This document shows, in pieces, positions 49,029 to 60,062 of a stretch of DNA of 64,000 bases; position 1 is the first letter of the stretch; every line of letters starts with the position of its first letter. The stretch comes from Citrobacter freundii (GTDB lineage: Bacteria; Pseudomonadota; Gammaproteobacteria; Enterobacterales; Enterobacteriaceae), in assembly GCF_029717145.1 (NCBI RefSeq), contig NZ_CP099222.1:4526001-4590000 (forward strand), given 5' to 3'. Position numbers and translations under genes: made by a program. Under the pieces are notes generated by a model. That model saw nothing but the letters and a program-made list of their open reading frames with translations, was not told the DNA's origin and searched no databases.

Positions 49029-49745
49029 TTATATCAGCGAGGTCAGAGATGCCAACTGTGAAATTTCGATATGCGGCAGTAAACGGCTGTCAGCGGTTTG
49101 CATCAGGTCGGCATTTTCCGGCTTGATCCAGCAGGCCTGCATGCCACAGCGGATGGCCCCGGCGACATCTGTCGTCAGGTCGTCACCGACGTGCAGGATC
49201 TCACCCATGGACATATTCAGTTTTTCCGCCGCCAGCAAATACATGTCGCTGAACGGTTTTGATCGCCCATCGGGGCCGGCACGCAGCACAAACTCAAAAT
49301 ATTCGCCCAGACCAAACAGCTCCGGCTGCGCGTTACCGTTGGTGATCGCCACCAGCGGCCACTTGCGGGCCAGTACCTTCAACGTGTCATGCGTAGATTG
49401 CGGGACGTCGATGCGGCTGCGCCATTTGGCGAAGTTCATCATCGCCGCGTTCGCCCCCATTTTCGCCTCTGCCGCCGACAGGCCAGCCTCCAGCATAGCG
49501 CGCTCTACGGCACGATGACGCCATTGGGTGACGTCATGGTAAATATCCGGCTCGGCGTCGCGCACAGCCTGGCGCAGGCGCTGCAGGTCGGTATTTTGTA
49601 AGGAGCTCAACGCCGGGTGATAATTTTGCACAAACGCGAGCGCTTCCTGCTCGGTGCGCGTGATAACGGGACGGTTATCGTAAAGGGTGTCATCAAGGTC
49701 AAAGGTGAGCGCAGAAATACGCCCCAAAGGCCGGTAAAAACGCAT
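49029..49745 (-). CDS. yigB: YigB, HAD-family FMN phosphatase
   Basis: 238-residue HAD phosphatase; E. coli YigB dephosphorylates 5-amino-6-ribitylamino-uracil 5'-phosphate and FMN in riboflavin metabolism. Motif [14 protein letters not shown], motif II VAITNGN, lysine [12 protein letters not shown] and motif [15 protein letters not shown] are intact. It shares one base with the end of xerC and is the last gene of dapF-yigA-xerC-yigB. Confidence 0.95.
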   Translation of the reverse strand: MRFYRPLGRISALTFDLDDTLYDNRPVITRTEQEALAFVQNYHPALSSLQNTDLQRLRQAVRDAEPDIYHDVTQWRHRAVERAMLEAGLSAAEAKMGANAAMMNFAKWRSRIDVPQSTHDTLKVLARKWPLVAITNGNAQPELFGLGEYFEFVLRAGPDGRSKPFSDMYLLAAEKLNMSMGEILHVGDDLTTDVAGAIRCGMQACWIKPENADLMQTADSRLLPHIEISQLASLTSLI

Positions 49746-50647
49746 TATTTCCCCCGTTTGGCGCGCGGATGCGCCGCATCGTACACTGAAGCCAGGTGTT
49801 GAAAATCAAGATGGGTATAGATTTGCGTGGTAGAGAGGTTGGCGTGTCCCAACAGCTCTTGTACCCCGCGCAGGTCGCAGCTCGACTCCAGCATATGCGT
49901 CGCAAACGAGTGGCGCAGTTTATGGGGATGCACATGGCTATTCAGCCCCTGCTTGATACCCCATTCGGCAAAACGTTTCTGCACGTTACGCGCGGAGATA
50001 CGTTTGCCCAGTTTTGACAGAAAAAGCGCGTCTTCGTCACTGCCGAAAAGTCCGCGCAGATCCAGCCAGTGTTCAATCCAAGCCACCGCATTGCGGCCAA
50101 TTGGTAGGCGGCGCTCTTTGCTGCCTTTACCCATCACCCACACTTCGCCGGTGTCGAGATCGAGATGTTTAATATCCAGGCCAACCAGTTCCGACAAACG
50201 CAGTCCCGCGCCGTACATCACCTCCAGCATAGCCCGGTCGCGCACGGCGAGGGGATCGTTGAGATCGATATCCAGCAGTCGGTTAACGTCATCCACATCA
50301 ATATTTTTCGGCAGATGCCGCGGTGCCTTCGGCGCAGAAATACCTTTTGCCGGGTTGGCTTTCAGCTCACCCTGATTCACCAGCCAGTCGAAGAAACTGC
50401 GTAAGGCGGAGAGGCGCAATGCCAGGCTCGCCGGTCCCAGACCGTTGCGGCGACTGCGCACAGCAACACTGCGCACCCTTGCTGCATCACATTGTTGCCA
50501 GCTTTGCAGGCCGGTTTCTTCGGCTATCGCGATGATGGCATCCAGCTGACGCCGATAATTGAGTAACGTGATGGGACTAAGCTGACGCTCCACGCCCAGA
50601 TAGCGTAAGAAGCGTGCAACGTCCTGAGAAAGCGGTGAGTCGGTCAT
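49745..50647 (-). CDS. xerC: Tyrosine recombinase XerC
   Basis: 300-residue site-specific recombinase that, with XerD, resolves chromosome dimers at dif during FtsK action. An N-terminal SAM-like core-binding domain is followed by the catalytic domain with Arg ([13 protein letters not shown]), Lys ([11 protein letters not shown]), His-x-x-Arg ([12 protein letters not shown]), His ([15 protein letters not shown]) and the nucleophilic Tyr in TQIYTHLD. Overlaps yigA by 4 nt. It is a housekeeping gene, not a mobile-element integrase. Confidence 0.97.
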   Translation of the reverse strand: MTDSPLSQDVARFLRYLGVERQLSPITLLNYRRQLDAIIAIAEETGLQSWQQCDAARVRSVAVRSRRNGLGPASLALRLSALRSFFDWLVNQGELKANPAKGISAPKAPRHLPKNIDVDDVNRLLDIDLNDPLAVRDRAMLEVMYGAGLRLSELVGLDIKHLDLDTGEVWVMGKGSKERRLPIGRNAVAWIEHWLDLRGLFGSDEDALFLSKLGKRISARNVQKRFAEWGIKQGLNSHVHPHKLRHSFATHMLESSCDLRGVQELLGHANLSTTQIYTHLDFQHLASVYDAAHPRAKRGK

Positions 50648-51351
50648 ACGCGTTCAATCCAGCGCTCCAGCAGTTCCGGCAACATCAGCGAGATTTCCTG
50701 CAATAGCTGCGTGCCTTGCCCTTGCTGGTAATGATTAACATCACGGCTGCTGAACAGCATGACGCCAAGGGAACCATCTTGCCCCAACATCGACATGGCT
50801 ACCGAACCAATCGCTTTCGCCTCCGGCATCATCACCAGCAGTTCCGGGCCATTGAGCGGACCCAGATAGTGCTGTGACTGCCCGAGACGCTGAATACGCA
50901 GCGGCTCGAAGGCCTGACGACTTAATGCCAGATGGGTAAACTTTGAAGGGGCGCCAAGCCGCCAGCGATCCGGGAACAGACGAACCGTCGCGCCAGCCAG
51001 CCCCAGCTCACGTGCCCAGCGATGAAATCGCATCAGCATATCGTCGAGGCTGCTGGCCGCCGCCAGCCGTCCTTGCAGATTTAACAGGCGATAAAACAGA
51101 CTTTCGTTGGCGTTAGCCTGTTCCATCAATAGCGTCATGTTCTCTTCAAGCACGTTGATGTGATTACGCGCTCGAGCCATATGCCATTCAACTAAAGAGA
51201 TCGTACCCCGCACCGGGTGCGGGACGCGCATCGCTTCAACCGCTTGCGCATTACGGATAAAAAACTCAGGGTGACGTTGTAGATATTCGACGACCGCCCG
51301 ATCGTCAAGTTCCATGAGCGTTTCCTGTAGTTCTTCCCCTGGTTGCTTCAT
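50644..51351 (-). CDS. yigA: YigA, DUF484 protein (GAF-like)
   Basis: 235-residue protein matching E. coli YigA: an N-terminal helical part ([15 protein letters not shown]) and a GAF-like domain with a coiled-coil segment ([32 protein letters not shown]). Function unknown. It lies between dapF and xerC with 4-nt overlaps on both sides, an arrangement conserved in gamma-proteobacteria, which suggests cotranslation but not a shared pathway. Confidence 0.92.
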   Translation of the reverse strand: MKQPGEELQETLMELDDRAVVEYLQRHPEFFIRNAQAVEAMRVPHPVRGTISLVEWHMARARNHINVLEENMTLLMEQANANESLFYRLLNLQGRLAAASSLDDMLMRFHRWARELGLAGATVRLFPDRWRLGAPSKFTHLALSRQAFEPLRIQRLGQSQHYLGPLNGPELLVMMPEAKAIGSVAMSMLGQDGSLGVMLFSSRDVNHYQQGQGTQLLQEISLMLPELLERWIERV

Positions 51352-52172
51352 AGATGAATAAATCCGTCGTAGACATGTGCCGCCGGGCCAGTCATATACA
51401 ACGGATGACCCGGGCCTTTCCAGGCGATATCAAGGCGACCGCCCGGTAGTTCCACGCGCACTTCTTCTGCCAGCAGGCCCTGCTGAATACCAACAGCGAC
51501 AGCAGCGCACGCTCCGCTGCCACAGGCCTGCGTTTCACCCGCCCCACGTTCATAGACGCGCAGCCGGATGTGCTCGCGTTTCACCACTTGCATAAATCCA
51601 ATATTGGCGCGCTCAGGAAAGCGTTCATGGCTTTCCAGAACCGGTCCCAGCGTTTCCACCGTGGCCGTATCCACATCATCAACCTGAATGACGCAGTGTG
51701 GATTCCCCATTGATACCACGCCGCACAATACTGTCTGCTCGGCCGCCCGCATAATATAGGTCTTCTCTGCTTTATTGGCGCGAAAAGGCACCTGCGAGGG
51801 TTCAAAATTGGGCTCGCCCATATTGACCCGCACCAGCTCATCGTCCGTCACAGTTAATACCATGCGGCCATTCGCCGTACTGACGCGGATATCACGTTTA
51901 TTGGTCAGCCCTTTCAGGCGTACAAAACGCGCAAAACAACGGGCACCGTTACCGCACTGCGACACTTCGCTACCATCAGCATTAAAGATACGGTAATGGA
52001 AATCCAGCTCCGGATCATACGGAGGCTCAACCACCAGCAGCTGATCAAATCCCACACCAAGATGCCTGTCGGCCAGGCGGCGGATCAGCTCAGGTGAAAA
52101 AAAGACATTCTGCGTTACCGCGTCGACGACCATAAAATCGTTGCCAAGGCCATGCATTTTAGAGAATTGCAT
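51348..52172 (-). CDS. dapF: Diaminopimelate epimerase DapF
   Basis: 274-residue PLP-independent epimerase that converts LL- to meso-diaminopimelate for lysine and peptidoglycan. The two catalytic cysteines lie in [10 protein letters not shown] (residue 73) and [10 protein letters not shown] (residue 217). Second after lptM and first of the tight dapF-yigA-xerC-yigB set. Confidence 0.98.
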   Translation of the reverse strand: MQFSKMHGLGNDFMVVDAVTQNVFFSPELIRRLADRHLGVGFDQLLVVEPPYDPELDFHYRIFNADGSEVSQCGNGARCFARFVRLKGLTNKRDIRVSTANGRMVLTVTDDELVRVNMGEPNFEPSQVPFRANKAEKTYIMRAAEQTVLCGVVSMGNPHCVIQVDDVDTATVETLGPVLESHERFPERANIGFMQVVKREHIRLRVYERGAGETQACGSGACAAVAVGIQQGLLAEEVRVELPGGRLDIAWKGPGHPLYMTGPAAHVYDGFIHL

Positions 52173-52208
52173 CGTTCACTCCGTTCACGCGGGTACAGAG
52201 ACTTCGCT

Positions 52209-52412
52209 TTAGTAGTTTACCTGGGAAGGCCCATCTCCCGTTGCTCGATCGTTTCGATCGGGCACTGTGGACTGCGATTGCGTTTCAACTGGTTTCGTCG
52301 GTGGCGGCGCGGTTTTATCTGCTGGCGGGAAATAGAGTGGACCTTTCAGACCACAGCCCGTCAGGCTGAACAGAGTAAGAAGTACAGCGAGTGCCTGAAA
52401 CACGTTTTTCAT
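52209..52412 (-). CDS. lptM: LptM (YifL), lipoprotein of the LPS translocon
   Basis: 67-residue lipoprotein: signal peptide MKNVFQALAVLLTLFSLTGC with lipobox LTGC, then GLKGPLYFPP, which in E. coli LptM helps LptD/LptE oxidative assembly at the outer membrane by mimicking LPS binding. The Pro/Thr-rich tail is disordered. The start matching E. coli (67 aa) is chosen over one 14 codons upstream. It is cotranscribed towards dapF and is divergent from cyaY. Confidence 0.94.
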   Translation of the reverse strand: MKNVFQALAVLLTLFSLTGCGLKGPLYFPPADKTAPPPTKPVETQSQSTVPDRNDRATGDGPSQVNY

Positions 52413-52551
52413 TATGGATTGCCCGTAAAGTTCATACTTTCTGTTTTCTATCATCGCAGGAGAAGACGTAAAAGCAAGAGTTTGGCTAAAACTGCAACGT
52501 GAATTCTTTCAGGTTATACTCTCGCCATCATGAAAAAACGGAAAAACACCA

Positions 52552-52872
52552 ATGAACGACAGTGAATTTCACCGCCTTGCCGACACCCTGTGGATGACCA
52601 TTGAAGAGCGTCTGGACGACTGGGACGGCGACAGCGATATCGACTGCGAGATCAACGGCGGCGTGCTGACCATCAGCTTTGAAAACGGCAGCAAGATTAT
52701 TATTAACCGTCAGGAGCCGCTGCATCAGGTGTGGCTGGCGACCAAACAGGGTGGCTACCATTTTAACTTGAAAGGTGACGAATGGATTTGCGACCGTAGC
52801 GGTGAACGCTTCTGGGATCTGCTGGAGCAGGCTGCAACGCAACAGGCGGGAGAAGCCGTGAGCTTCCGTTGA
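52552..52872 (+). CDS. cyaY: Frataxin homologue CyaY
   Basis: 106-residue iron-binding protein that slows IscS-driven iron-sulfur cluster assembly. The acidic first helix ([28 protein letters not shown]) supplies the iron-binding ridge, and the beta-sheet core with [18 protein letters not shown] is typical. It faces lptM and converges with cyaA; REP units follow. Confidence 0.97.
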   Translation: MNDSEFHRLADTLWMTIEERLDDWDGDSDIDCEINGGVLTISFENGSKIIINRQEPLHQVWLATKQGGYHFNLKGDEWICDRSGERFWDLLEQAATQQAGEAVSFR

Positions 52873-52879
52873 GGTTTTG

Positions 52880-52963
52880 TGCCGGATGCGCTTTGCTTAT
52901 CCGGCCTACCCGTTTCGCGTCAATTGTAGGCCGGATAAGGTGTTTACACCGCCATCCGGCACC
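52880..52963. repeat. BIME: REP units between cyaY and cyaA
   Basis: TGCCGGATGCGCTTTGC..TTATCCGGCCTAC and TGTAGGCCGGATAAGGTG..CGCCATCCGGCA: an inverted REP pair filling the 95-bp gap between convergent genes. Confidence 0.87.
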
Positions 52964-52967
52964 ATAA

Positions 52968-55514
52968 TCACGAAAAATACTGCTGCAACATCGGCGTGTC
53001 ATTATCCTGATTAGCCGGCGGGACCGGGTTAATCGGCTGGGTACGGAACGGGATAACCTGCGCGCGACCATCGGTTTTCACAATCTGATAGAACTGCGGC
53101 AGATTAAAGTTAATGAAGCTGGAGCCGTAGGTAAAGCGATCGTGCGACGAGGAGTAGAAGCGGCTAACATCGCGAACCAGCTCTTCTTTGCTGCCTTCGC
53201 AATGGTGATACACCTCGACCCGATTACTCTCGTCCAGAATGTAGATATTAAAGCCCTGCTCATCACCCGTTTCTTCGAAAAAGAACTGGATGATCCCTTC
53301 ACTGGCAAAACCATCCACTACCGACGGCAATTTCACGTGATTGGTCTCAACCTGAACGGAAAGACCGTGCAGCTTGTTGTGTGAAATTGCGCCGTAGAAC
53401 TCAATGGCGTTTTCCAGTTTCTGTACCGACACATTCAAACGCTCAAAGAACAGTCCCCACGTCTGCCCGGCAACGCGCAGCGCTTTGAAGCGACCGGTTT
53501 CATGGCGTGTACTGGAAAGGCGCAGCTCAATGCACTCGGACACCAGTTGCTGGACGCGTGTACGGATCAGGCCACGTAAATGCTGGCTATAACAGAAGAC
53601 CTCGACGCTGTCCGGCGGTGCCGCATCTTGATGCATTTTGCCGAGAATCGTTTTTAACGCTTCAATCATCGCCTGCTCGCCGTTGAAGTGCAGCGTACGT
53701 ACTTCGTTCCACGAGTTGCGGTACAGCAGGTCTACGCTACCGACCAGGCAATTTTGTTCTTCGCCAAAGCTGAAGACGTCCAGCTTACGGAAATCAAAAT
53801 GCACCACCTGATTGCGGAATGCCGCCGTCGGGTCGTATTCAAGGTTGACGATAATCGCCAGATGGCGAATCTCACACGGGCTGTACAGCGCTTTCGGTGT
53901 AGGTGCCGGCAAGCGCAGCGGGAAGTGGTGCGATACGTCAGCGACCATCTCCTGCAGCTTCGGCAGATCGACAATGCCGTTACCCTTAATAAACAAATGC
54001 GTACGTGATGTCAGCAGACCGTTAAACCACGCCCACGCCACCAGTTTGTTCAGGTAGCGGTTATATTCCAGCGGCTGATGGCTGATGATCGAATCCATGT
54101 TGGGCGCACGGTTGTAGAGATACCAACCTGAACGGTTAGCACGACCCGGCGGCACATGGATAAAGGTCAGATTCGGTTCCGAGAGGTCCGGTGAGATCTG
54201 CGGGTTCACCAGCGTCACTTTGCCCGGCAGGGCCTCAAACGCAGCGTAAAGCTTACGGGTCAGCACGCCAATGTCCTGCGGGCTGGCGCTGACGCTGAGG
54301 TTGTTACGACGCGCGAAGCGGATCAGGTTACGGTAGCTCTGCATCATCGCATCGAGCAGTTCGTTGTGCGCTTCACGAACCTGGTCAATCTTCCAGTTGG
54401 CGCGGTTATCCAGCATGGTCAGACGGGCGTCGTCCCAGCCCCACTCTTTCACTAACTGACTTAGCACTTCACGACGCCAGCCCACGCAGGCGCGCTCGCG
54501 GCTCAGTTTCTCGCACACTTTTAAGTAGAAACATCGACGAACTAAATCGAGGCGCGTCGGATCTTCGATTGCCGTGAGGTACTCGGTCACGCGCTCCAGC
54601 ATCATGCAGTACGGATCGAGACCAAAAGAGACGATCTCGCCGTCGTGCAGGCGCTGTTTAATGTCTTTCGCCAACAGGCGTGGATTGGGGTATTCCCAGG
54701 AGTACGCTTCCAACAGCAGCGTTTTCAGCACCGCTTTGTACGGGGAGTCGATACTCTTGTACAACTGCCAAAGGCTGGCGCCAAAGTACTCTTCGGCGGA
54801 AAGCGAGCTGAGCCCACCCAGATCCAGCCATTCGTTTGGCGTTAACACCCCCTGTGCGTAGAGCGTCATAACGTAATCGTCGTAATGCTCTTCTTCGTCG
54901 CCCGGCACCATATTCCATAGAATACGTTTGCCCGCGAGGCGCACGGCGGTGCGATAAAATTCATCAAGCAACAGGATGTGCTGCGTTGAGCCACAGTCTT
55001 CACCACCCAGACTGCCGCTTTCATTGTGACGGAAACGGTTTTCATCAATCAGGAAGAAACTGACTTCCACGCCCAGCGAGGCGGCCCAGCTTTCCAGCAG
55101 GCTGCATTTACGCTGCAGCAACTGGCGCTCTTCGCTATCCAGCCAGGATTGATGGCAGACCCAGATATCCAGGTCAGAGGAACAGCTTTGCCCGACTGAA
55201 GAGGTGCTGCCCATCGAGTAAACGCCGGTAATCGGCAGCTCACCCTTCGGGGGGTCCTGCGGCGACATGCCGCGGTACAGCTCCAGCTCATTCAGGTAGT
55301 GACGTTGGGTTTCATCAGGCGTGTAAAAGCATATGCCTTTGGGAACGTTACCATCGAGGTAACCCGGCATCAGCGGATGGTGGTAGTGCAATAATGTCGG
55401 CAGCAGACTGTATACCTGCTGAAAAGCAGGGCCCATGGCAGCAAGCGCGCGATCGACACGCAGTTGATTTATGGCATCCAGTCTCTGTTTCAGAGTCTCA
55501 ATATAGAGGTACAA
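52968..55514 (-). CDS. cyaA: Class I adenylate cyclase CyaA
   Basis: 848-residue enzyme making cAMP for CRP. The N-terminal catalytic half has the nucleotidyltransferase motif [19 protein letters not shown]; the C-terminal half mediates control by the glucose phosphotransferase protein EIIA-Glc. The start is TTG at 55514 (TTG TAC CTC TAT ATT), the same rare start as in E. coli, which limits expression; no ATG nearby gives the family length. A CRP-type site lies upstream, allowing feedback by CRP-cAMP. Divergent from hemC. Confidence 0.96.
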   Translation of the reverse strand: MYLYIETLKQRLDAINQLRVDRALAAMGPAFQQVYSLLPTLLHYHHPLMPGYLDGNVPKGICFYTPDETQRHYLNELELYRGMSPQDPPKGELPITGVYSMGSTSSVGQSCSSDLDIWVCHQSWLDSEERQLLQRKCSLLESWAASLGVEVSFFLIDENRFRHNESGSLGGEDCGSTQHILLLDEFYRTAVRLAGKRILWNMVPGDEEEHYDDYVMTLYAQGVLTPNEWLDLGGLSSLSAEEYFGASLWQLYKSIDSPYKAVLKTLLLEAYSWEYPNPRLLAKDIKQRLHDGEIVSFGLDPYCMMLERVTEYLTAIEDPTRLDLVRRCFYLKVCEKLSRERACVGWRREVLSQLVKEWGWDDARLTMLDNRANWKIDQVREAHNELLDAMMQSYRNLIRFARRNNLSVSASPQDIGVLTRKLYAAFEALPGKVTLVNPQISPDLSEPNLTFIHVPPGRANRSGWYLYNRAPNMDSIISHQPLEYNRYLNKLVAWAWFNGLLTSRTHLFIKGNGIVDLPKLQEMVADVSHHFPLRLPAPTPKALYSPCEIRHLAIIVNLEYDPTAAFRNQVVHFDFRKLDVFSFGEEQNCLVGSVDLLYRNSWNEVRTLHFNGEQAMIEALKTILGKMHQDAAPPDSVEVFCYSQHLRGLIRTRVQQLVSECIELRLSSTRHETGRFKALRVAGQTWGLFFERLNVSVQKLENAIEFYGAISHNKLHGLSVQVETNHVKLPSVVDGFASEGIIQFFFEETGDEQGFNIYILDESNRVEVYHHCEGSKEELVRDVSRFYSSSHDRFTYGSSFINFNLPQFYQIVKTDGRAQVIPFRTQPINPVPPANQDNDTPMLQQYFS

Positions 55515-55677
55515 GACGTATCGCCTGATTTTGCTATCCGTCATGGTGTCGACTGCTGCAGCGCATGCGCTTACCAACACTCTTCAGCAATTCGGATAAA
55601 CCGTATGTCAAAAATAACCGTTACCTTTTTTTCTCCGCACTTTTTTTAGGGAGTACAGCCGAAAAAATGGTCTAAAA

Positions 55678-55693
55678 CGTGATCAATTTAACA
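55678..55693. promoter_or_regulatory. CRP site in the cyaA promoter
   Basis: CGTGA-TCAATT-TAACA, eight of ten matches to TGTGA-N6-TCACA. The same sequence lies in the E. coli cyaA P2 promoter, where CRP-cAMP represses. It belongs to the 394-bp gap 55515-55908 between cyaA and hemC, which otherwise shows no gene. Confidence 0.75.
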
Positions 55694-55908
55694 CCTTGCT
55701 CATTGACCGTAAAGAAAGATGCGCTACATACAAGTGTAGCACCGTTCGTTGCGTGTAAATTCCTTCATACGGTCGGGAGGTATCTCGTCATTAATCACTG
55801 CCAGTGATGATGCAGCGCCTTTTCGTCTCACTACGTTTGAGCGTAACGCTGACATCCCTTTGATAAGGATGTTAGGATGGTTAATGATTGATAATGACGG
55901 TAACAAGC

Positions 55909-56850
55909 ATGTTAGACAATGTTTTGAGAATTGCCACACGCCAAAGCCCCCTTGCGCTCTGGCAGGCACATTATGTCAAAGACGCTTTAATGGCAAATCA
56001 CCCCGGTCTGGTCGTTGAACTGGTCCCTATGGTGACCCGTGGCGACGTGATCCTGGATACTCCGCTGGCGAAAGTCGGGGGGAAAGGTTTATTTGTCAAA
56101 GAGCTGGAAGTCGCGCTGTTAGAAAAACGCGCCGATATCGCCGTGCATTCCATGAAGGATGTGCCGGTCGAGTTCCCTGAAGGACTTGGGCTGGTTACTA
56201 TTTGTGAACGCGAAGATCCACGCGATGCGTTTGTCTCAAATAAATTTAACTCACTGGATGACCTCCCGGAAGGCAGCATCGTTGGGACGTCGAGCCTACG
56301 TCGCCAGTGCCAATTGGCGAAGCAGCGCCCGGATCTTGTTATCCGCTCATTGCGTGGCAACGTGGGCACACGCCTGAGCAAACTGGATAACGGCGACTAT
56401 GACGCCATTATTCTTGCCGTCGCCGGGCTAAAGCGTTTAGGGCTTGAGTCACGCGTCCGGACCGCGCTGCCGCCAGAGGTCTCTCTGCCAGCTGTCGGGC
56501 AAGGTGCTGTGGGCATAGAATGTCGACTTGACGATCTACGTACCCAGGCGCTGCTGGCCCCGCTCAACCATGAAGAAACCGCCCTGCGCGTCAAAGCGGA
56601 ACGCGCCATGAACACCCGCCTGGAAGGGGGCTGTCAGGTGCCTATTGGCAGCTATGCAGAACTCATCAACGGTGAGATTTGGCTACGAGCGCTGGTCGGT
56701 GCACCTGACGGGTCGCAGATGGTGTGTGGAGAGCGTCGTGGTGCACCGCAGGATGCCGAACAAATGGGCATTTCCCTGGCGGAAGAACTGTTAGAGAACG
56801 GTGCGCGCACCATTCTGGCTGACGTTTATAACGGAGAAGCACCGGCATGA
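55909..56850 (+). CDS. hemC: Hydroxymethylbilane synthase HemC
   Basis: 313-residue porphobilinogen deaminase that joins four porphobilinogens to hydroxymethylbilane. The cysteine holding the dipyrromethane cofactor is in [10 protein letters not shown] (residue 242); [11 protein letters not shown] carries the catalytic aspartate and [11 protein letters not shown] the basic anion site. Start as in E. coli ([15 protein letters not shown]); the frame is open seven codons further. First of hemC-hemD-hemX-hemY, overlapping hemD by 4 nt. Confidence 0.97.
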   Translation: MLDNVLRIATRQSPLALWQAHYVKDALMANHPGLVVELVPMVTRGDVILDTPLAKVGGKGLFVKELEVALLEKRADIAVHSMKDVPVEFPEGLGLVTICEREDPRDAFVSNKFNSLDDLPEGSIVGTSSLRRQCQLAKQRPDLVIRSLRGNVGTRLSKLDNGDYDAIILAVAGLKRLGLESRVRTALPPEVSLPAVGQGAVGIECRLDDLRTQALLAPLNHEETALRVKAERAMNTRLEGGCQVPIGSYAELINGEIWLRALVGAPDGSQMVCGERRGAPQDAEQMGISLAEELLENGARTILADVYNGEAPA

Positions 56851-57587
56851 GTATTCTGGTCACCCGCCCGTCTCCCACAGGGGAAGAGTTAGTGAGCCGT
56901 CTGCGCACACTGGGGCAGGTGGCCTGGAGTTTTCCGCTTATCGAGTTTTCGCCCGGTCGGGAACTGGCAACGCTAGCCTCCCGACTGTCGGCGCTCACGG
57001 AAAACGATCTGGTCTTTGCTCTCTCGCAGCATGCCGTCAACTTTGCCGATGCCGAGCTTTCGCAGCAGGGGGCAAACTGGCCCACTCTCCCGCGCTATTT
57101 TGCTATCGGTCGCACAACAGCGCTGGCATTGCATACCGTGAGCGGATGCAATATTCACTATCCGCTGGATCGGGAAATCAGCGAAGTCTTGCTACAATTA
57201 CCTGAATTACAAAATATTGCGGGAAAACGCGCGCTTATTTTACGCGGCAACGGCGGTCGTGAGCTGATAGGCGAAACCTTAACAGCTCGTGGTGCAGATG
57301 TTGATTTTTGTGAATGTTATCAACGCAGTGCAAAACATTACGATGGTGCAGAAGAGGCGATGCGCTGGCATTCACGCGGTGTGACGACGGTGGTTGTCAC
57401 CAGCGGAGAGATGCTGCAACAGCTCTGGTCTCTTATTCCGCAGTGGTATCGTGAGCACTGGTTACTACGCTGTCGGCTGCTGGTCGTCAGTGAGCGTCTG
57501 GCGCACCTCGCCCGGGAACTGGGCTGGCAAGATATTAAGGTCGCTGATAACGCCGACAACGATGCGCTACTGCGCGCATTACAATAA
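56847..57587 (+). CDS. hemD: Uroporphyrinogen-III synthase HemD
   Basis: 246-residue enzyme that closes hydroxymethylbilane into uroporphyrinogen III with inversion of ring D. Sequence conservation in this family is low; the two-domain fold and features such as [26 protein letters not shown] and [12 protein letters not shown] match the E. coli protein of the same length. ATGA overlap with hemC gives translational coupling. Confidence 0.96.
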   Translation: MSILVTRPSPTGEELVSRLRTLGQVAWSFPLIEFSPGRELATLASRLSALTENDLVFALSQHAVNFADAELSQQGANWPTLPRYFAIGRTTALALHTVSGCNIHYPLDREISEVLLQLPELQNIAGKRALILRGNGGRELIGETLTARGADVDFCECYQRSAKHYDGAEEAMRWHSRGVTTVVVTSGEMLQQLWSLIPQWYREHWLLRCRLLVVSERLAHLARELGWQDIKVADNADNDALLRALQ

Positions 57588-57608
57588 CTCTCATAATGGG
57601 ATGCCATA

Positions 57609-58820
57609 ATGACGGAACAAGAAAAATCCTCCGCCGTGGTTGAAGAGACCAGGAAGGCCGTGGAAACAACGCCACAGCCAGTCAAAGCAGAAAAAAAGAA
57701 CCACAACAACACCGCACTGATCCTGAGCGCAGTGGCAATTGCGATTGCACTGGCGGCGGGCGTGGGTCTGTATGGCTGGGCGAAACAGCAGGCAACAACG
57801 CAAACAGCAACCAGCGATGCGCTGGCGACTCAGCTCATCGCGCTACAAAAAGCGCAGGAAAGTCAGAAGAGCGAGCTGGAAGGCATTATTAAACAGCAGG
57901 CCACACAGCTGGATGAAGCCAGTCGACAGCAGGCCGCGCTGGTCAAACAGCTTGATGAAGTCCAGCAGAAGGTCGCCACCATCTCCGGCAGTGATGCAAA
58001 AACCTGGCTGCTGGCACAGGCTGATTTCCTGGTGAAACTGGCCGGACGTAAATTATGGAGCGATCAGGACGTTACGTCTGCGGCAGCGCTGCTGAAAAGC
58101 GCCGATGCCAGCCTGGCAGACATGAACGATCCCAGTTTGATTACCGCCCGTCGCGCCATCACCGATGATATCGCCAGCCTGTCTGCGGTTTCACAGGTCG
58201 ACTACGACGGCATTATCCTCAAGGTAAATCAGCTCTCTAACCAGATTGATAACCTACGCCTGGCGGACAACAACACCGACGATTCACCGATGGATTCCGA
58301 CAGCAGTGAGCTTTCCAGCTCTATTAGCGAATGGCGCGTCAATCTGCAAAAAAGCTGGCAGAACTTTATGGACAGCTTTATTACCATTCGCCGTCGCGAT
58401 GAAACTGCCGTTCCGCTACTGGCACCAAATCAGGACGTTTACCTGCGCGAAAATATCCGTTCTCGCCTGTTAGTGGCCGCACAAGCCGTGCCACGTCATC
58501 AGGAAGAAACCTATCGCCAGGCGCTGGAGAATGTCTCCACCTGGGTACGCGCCTATTACGACACCGACGATGCAACCACCAAAGCGTTTCTTGATGAAGT
58601 GGATCAGCTGAGCCAGCAAAGCATCAGTATGAACGTGCCGGACACGTTGCAGAGCCAGACCATTCTCGAGAAGCTCATGCAAACCCGCGTGCGTAATTTA
58701 CTGGCACAGCCAACAACCTCTCCAGCCGAGGCTGAAACTGCACCTGCACCTGCACCTGCACCTGCACCTGCACCTGCACCTCAGGCTGACACGCCGGCAA
58801 CCGCGCCGCAGGGAGAATAA
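57609..58820 (+). CDS. hemX: HemX, membrane protein of the hem operon
   Basis: 403-residue single-span inner-membrane protein: cytoplasmic N-terminus, one helix ([23 protein letters not shown], near residues 37-60), then a periplasmic coiled-coil region of Gln/Lys-rich repeats. It was once called a uroporphyrinogen methyltransferase, but no SAM motif is seen and the role is unclear. The C-terminal tail has seven Ala-Pro repeats from a hexanucleotide array, making it longer than E. coli HemX (393 aa). Confidence 0.93.
   Translation: MTEQEKSSAVVEETRKAVETTPQPVKAEKKNHNNTALILSAVAIAIALAAGVGLYGWAKQQATTQTATSDALATQLIALQKAQESQKSELEGIIKQQATQLDEASRQQAALVKQLDEVQQKVATISGSDAKTWLLAQADFLVKLAGRKLWSDQDVTSAAALLKSADASLADMNDPSLITARRAITDDIASLSAVSQVDYDGIILKVNQLSNQIDNLRLADNNTDDSPMDSDSSELSSSISEWRVNLQKSWQNFMDSFITIRRRDETAVPLLAPNQDVYLRENIRSRLLVAAQAVPRHQEETYRQALENVSTWVRAYYDTDDATTKAFLDEVDQLSQQSISMNVPDTLQSQTILEKLMQTRVRNLLAQPTTSPAEAETAPAPAPAPAPAPAPQADTPATAPQGE
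58740..58781 (+). repeat. Hexanucleotide repeat, seven GCACCT units, in hemX
   Basis: GCACCT repeated seven times without interruption inside hemX, coding for (Ala-Pro)7 in the C-terminal tail. Slippage would add or remove two residues per unit without breaking the frame. Confidence 0.95.
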
Positions 58821-58822
58821 TG

Positions 58823-60022
58823 ATGCTAAAAGTATTATTGCTCTTTGTGCTGCTGATCGCCGGGATCGTCGTCGGCCCAATGATCGCCGGTCATCAGGGA
58901 TACGTGCTGATCCAAACAGACAACTACAACATTGAAACCAGCGTGACGGGTCTGGTGATCATCCTGATCGTCGCCATGGTCATTCTGTTTGCGATTGAAT
59001 GGCTGCTGCGCCGTATTTTCCGCACCGGTGCGCATACGCGCGGCTGGTTTGTGGGTCGCAAGCGCCGCCGTGCACGTAAGCAGACCGAGCAGGCTCTGCT
59101 CAAGCTGGCAGAAGGCGACTATCAGCAGGTTGAAAAACTGATGTCGAAAAATGCCGATCACGCGGAACAGCCGGTAGTCAATTATCTTCTGGCAGCAGAA
59201 GCGGCTCAGCAGCGTGGTGATGAAGCTCGCGCTAATCAGCACCTTGAACGTGCAGCTGAACTGGCCGGGAACGATACAATCCCGGTGGACATCACCCGTG
59301 TTCGCCTACAGTTGGCCCGCAATGAGGACCACGCCGCGCGCCACAGCGTCGACAAGCTGCTGGAAGTGACGCCGCGTCACCCGGAAGTTCTGCGTCTGGC
59401 TGAGCAGGCTTACATTCGCACCGGTGCATGGAGTTCCTTACTGGATATCATTCCTTCTATGGCCAAAGCACGCGTGGGTGATGAAGAACACCGTGCCATG
59501 CTGGAACAACAAGCCTGGGTGGGCCTGATGGATCAGGTTCGCGCCGATCAGGGTAGTGAGGGTCTACGCGCATGGTGGAAAAACCAGAACCGTAAAACCC
59601 GTCATCAGGTTGCCCTGCAGGTCGCCATGGCTGAGCATCTGATTGAGTGCGACGATCATGATACGGCACAGCAAATCATCATTGAGGGTCTGAAACGCCA
59701 GTATGACGACCGCCTGGTACTGCCTATCCCGCGTCTGAAAACCAACAACCCTGAGCAGATAGAAAAAGTGCTGCGCCAGCAGATTAAAGCCGTGGGCGAT
59801 CGCCCGCTTCTGTGGAGTACGCTTGGTCAGTCGTTGATGAAGCACGGTGAATGGCAGGAGGCAACGATCGCCTTCCGTGCGGCCCTTAAACAGCGTCCGG
59901 ATGCCTACGACTACGCCTGGCTGGCCGACGCGCTGGACAGACTGCATCAACCAGAAGAAGCCGCCACGATGCGTCGTGATGGCCTGATGCTGACGCTACA
60001 GAACAACAATCCTTCGCAGTGA
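58823..60022 (+). CDS. hemY: HemY, TPR membrane protein of the hem operon
   Basis: 399-residue inner-membrane protein with two N-terminal helices (LKVLLLFVLLIAGIVVGPMIAG and the one near residues 40-62) and a cytoplasmic part of tetratricopeptide repeats (EQPVVNYLLAAEAAQQRGDEARANQHLERA). It is associated with late haem synthesis but has no catalytic motif; it is not the oxygen-dependent oxidase of the same name. Two ATGs stand in tandem after the hemX stop; the second, 7 nt from GGGAG, is chosen. Confidence 0.94.
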   Translation: MLKVLLLFVLLIAGIVVGPMIAGHQGYVLIQTDNYNIETSVTGLVIILIVAMVILFAIEWLLRRIFRTGAHTRGWFVGRKRRRARKQTEQALLKLAEGDYQQVEKLMSKNADHAEQPVVNYLLAAEAAQQRGDEARANQHLERAAELAGNDTIPVDITRVRLQLARNEDHAARHSVDKLLEVTPRHPEVLRLAEQAYIRTGAWSSLLDIIPSMAKARVGDEEHRAMLEQQAWVGLMDQVRADQGSEGLRAWWKNQNRKTRHQVALQVAMAEHLIECDDHDTAQQIIIEGLKRQYDDRLVLPIPRLKTNNPEQIEKVLRQQIKAVGDRPLLWSTLGQSLMKHGEWQEATIAFRAALKQRPDAYDYAWLADALDRLHQPEEAATMRRDGLMLTLQNNNPSQ

Positions 60023-60029
60023 TTCCCTC

Positions 60030-60060
60030 TTGCCCGGTGACACTTCGCTTACCGGGCAAT
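60030..60060. repeat. REP-like palindrome after hemY
   Basis: TTGCCCGGTGACACTTCGCTTACCGGGCAA, a short palindrome of the REP type just after the hemY stop. Confidence 0.65.
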
Positions 60061-60062
60061 CG

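Noticed and set aside
49745-50647. Tyrosine recombinase as sign of an integrated element
   Set aside because: It is XerC in its conserved dapF-yigA-xerC-yigB operon, without phage or island genes or direct repeats around.
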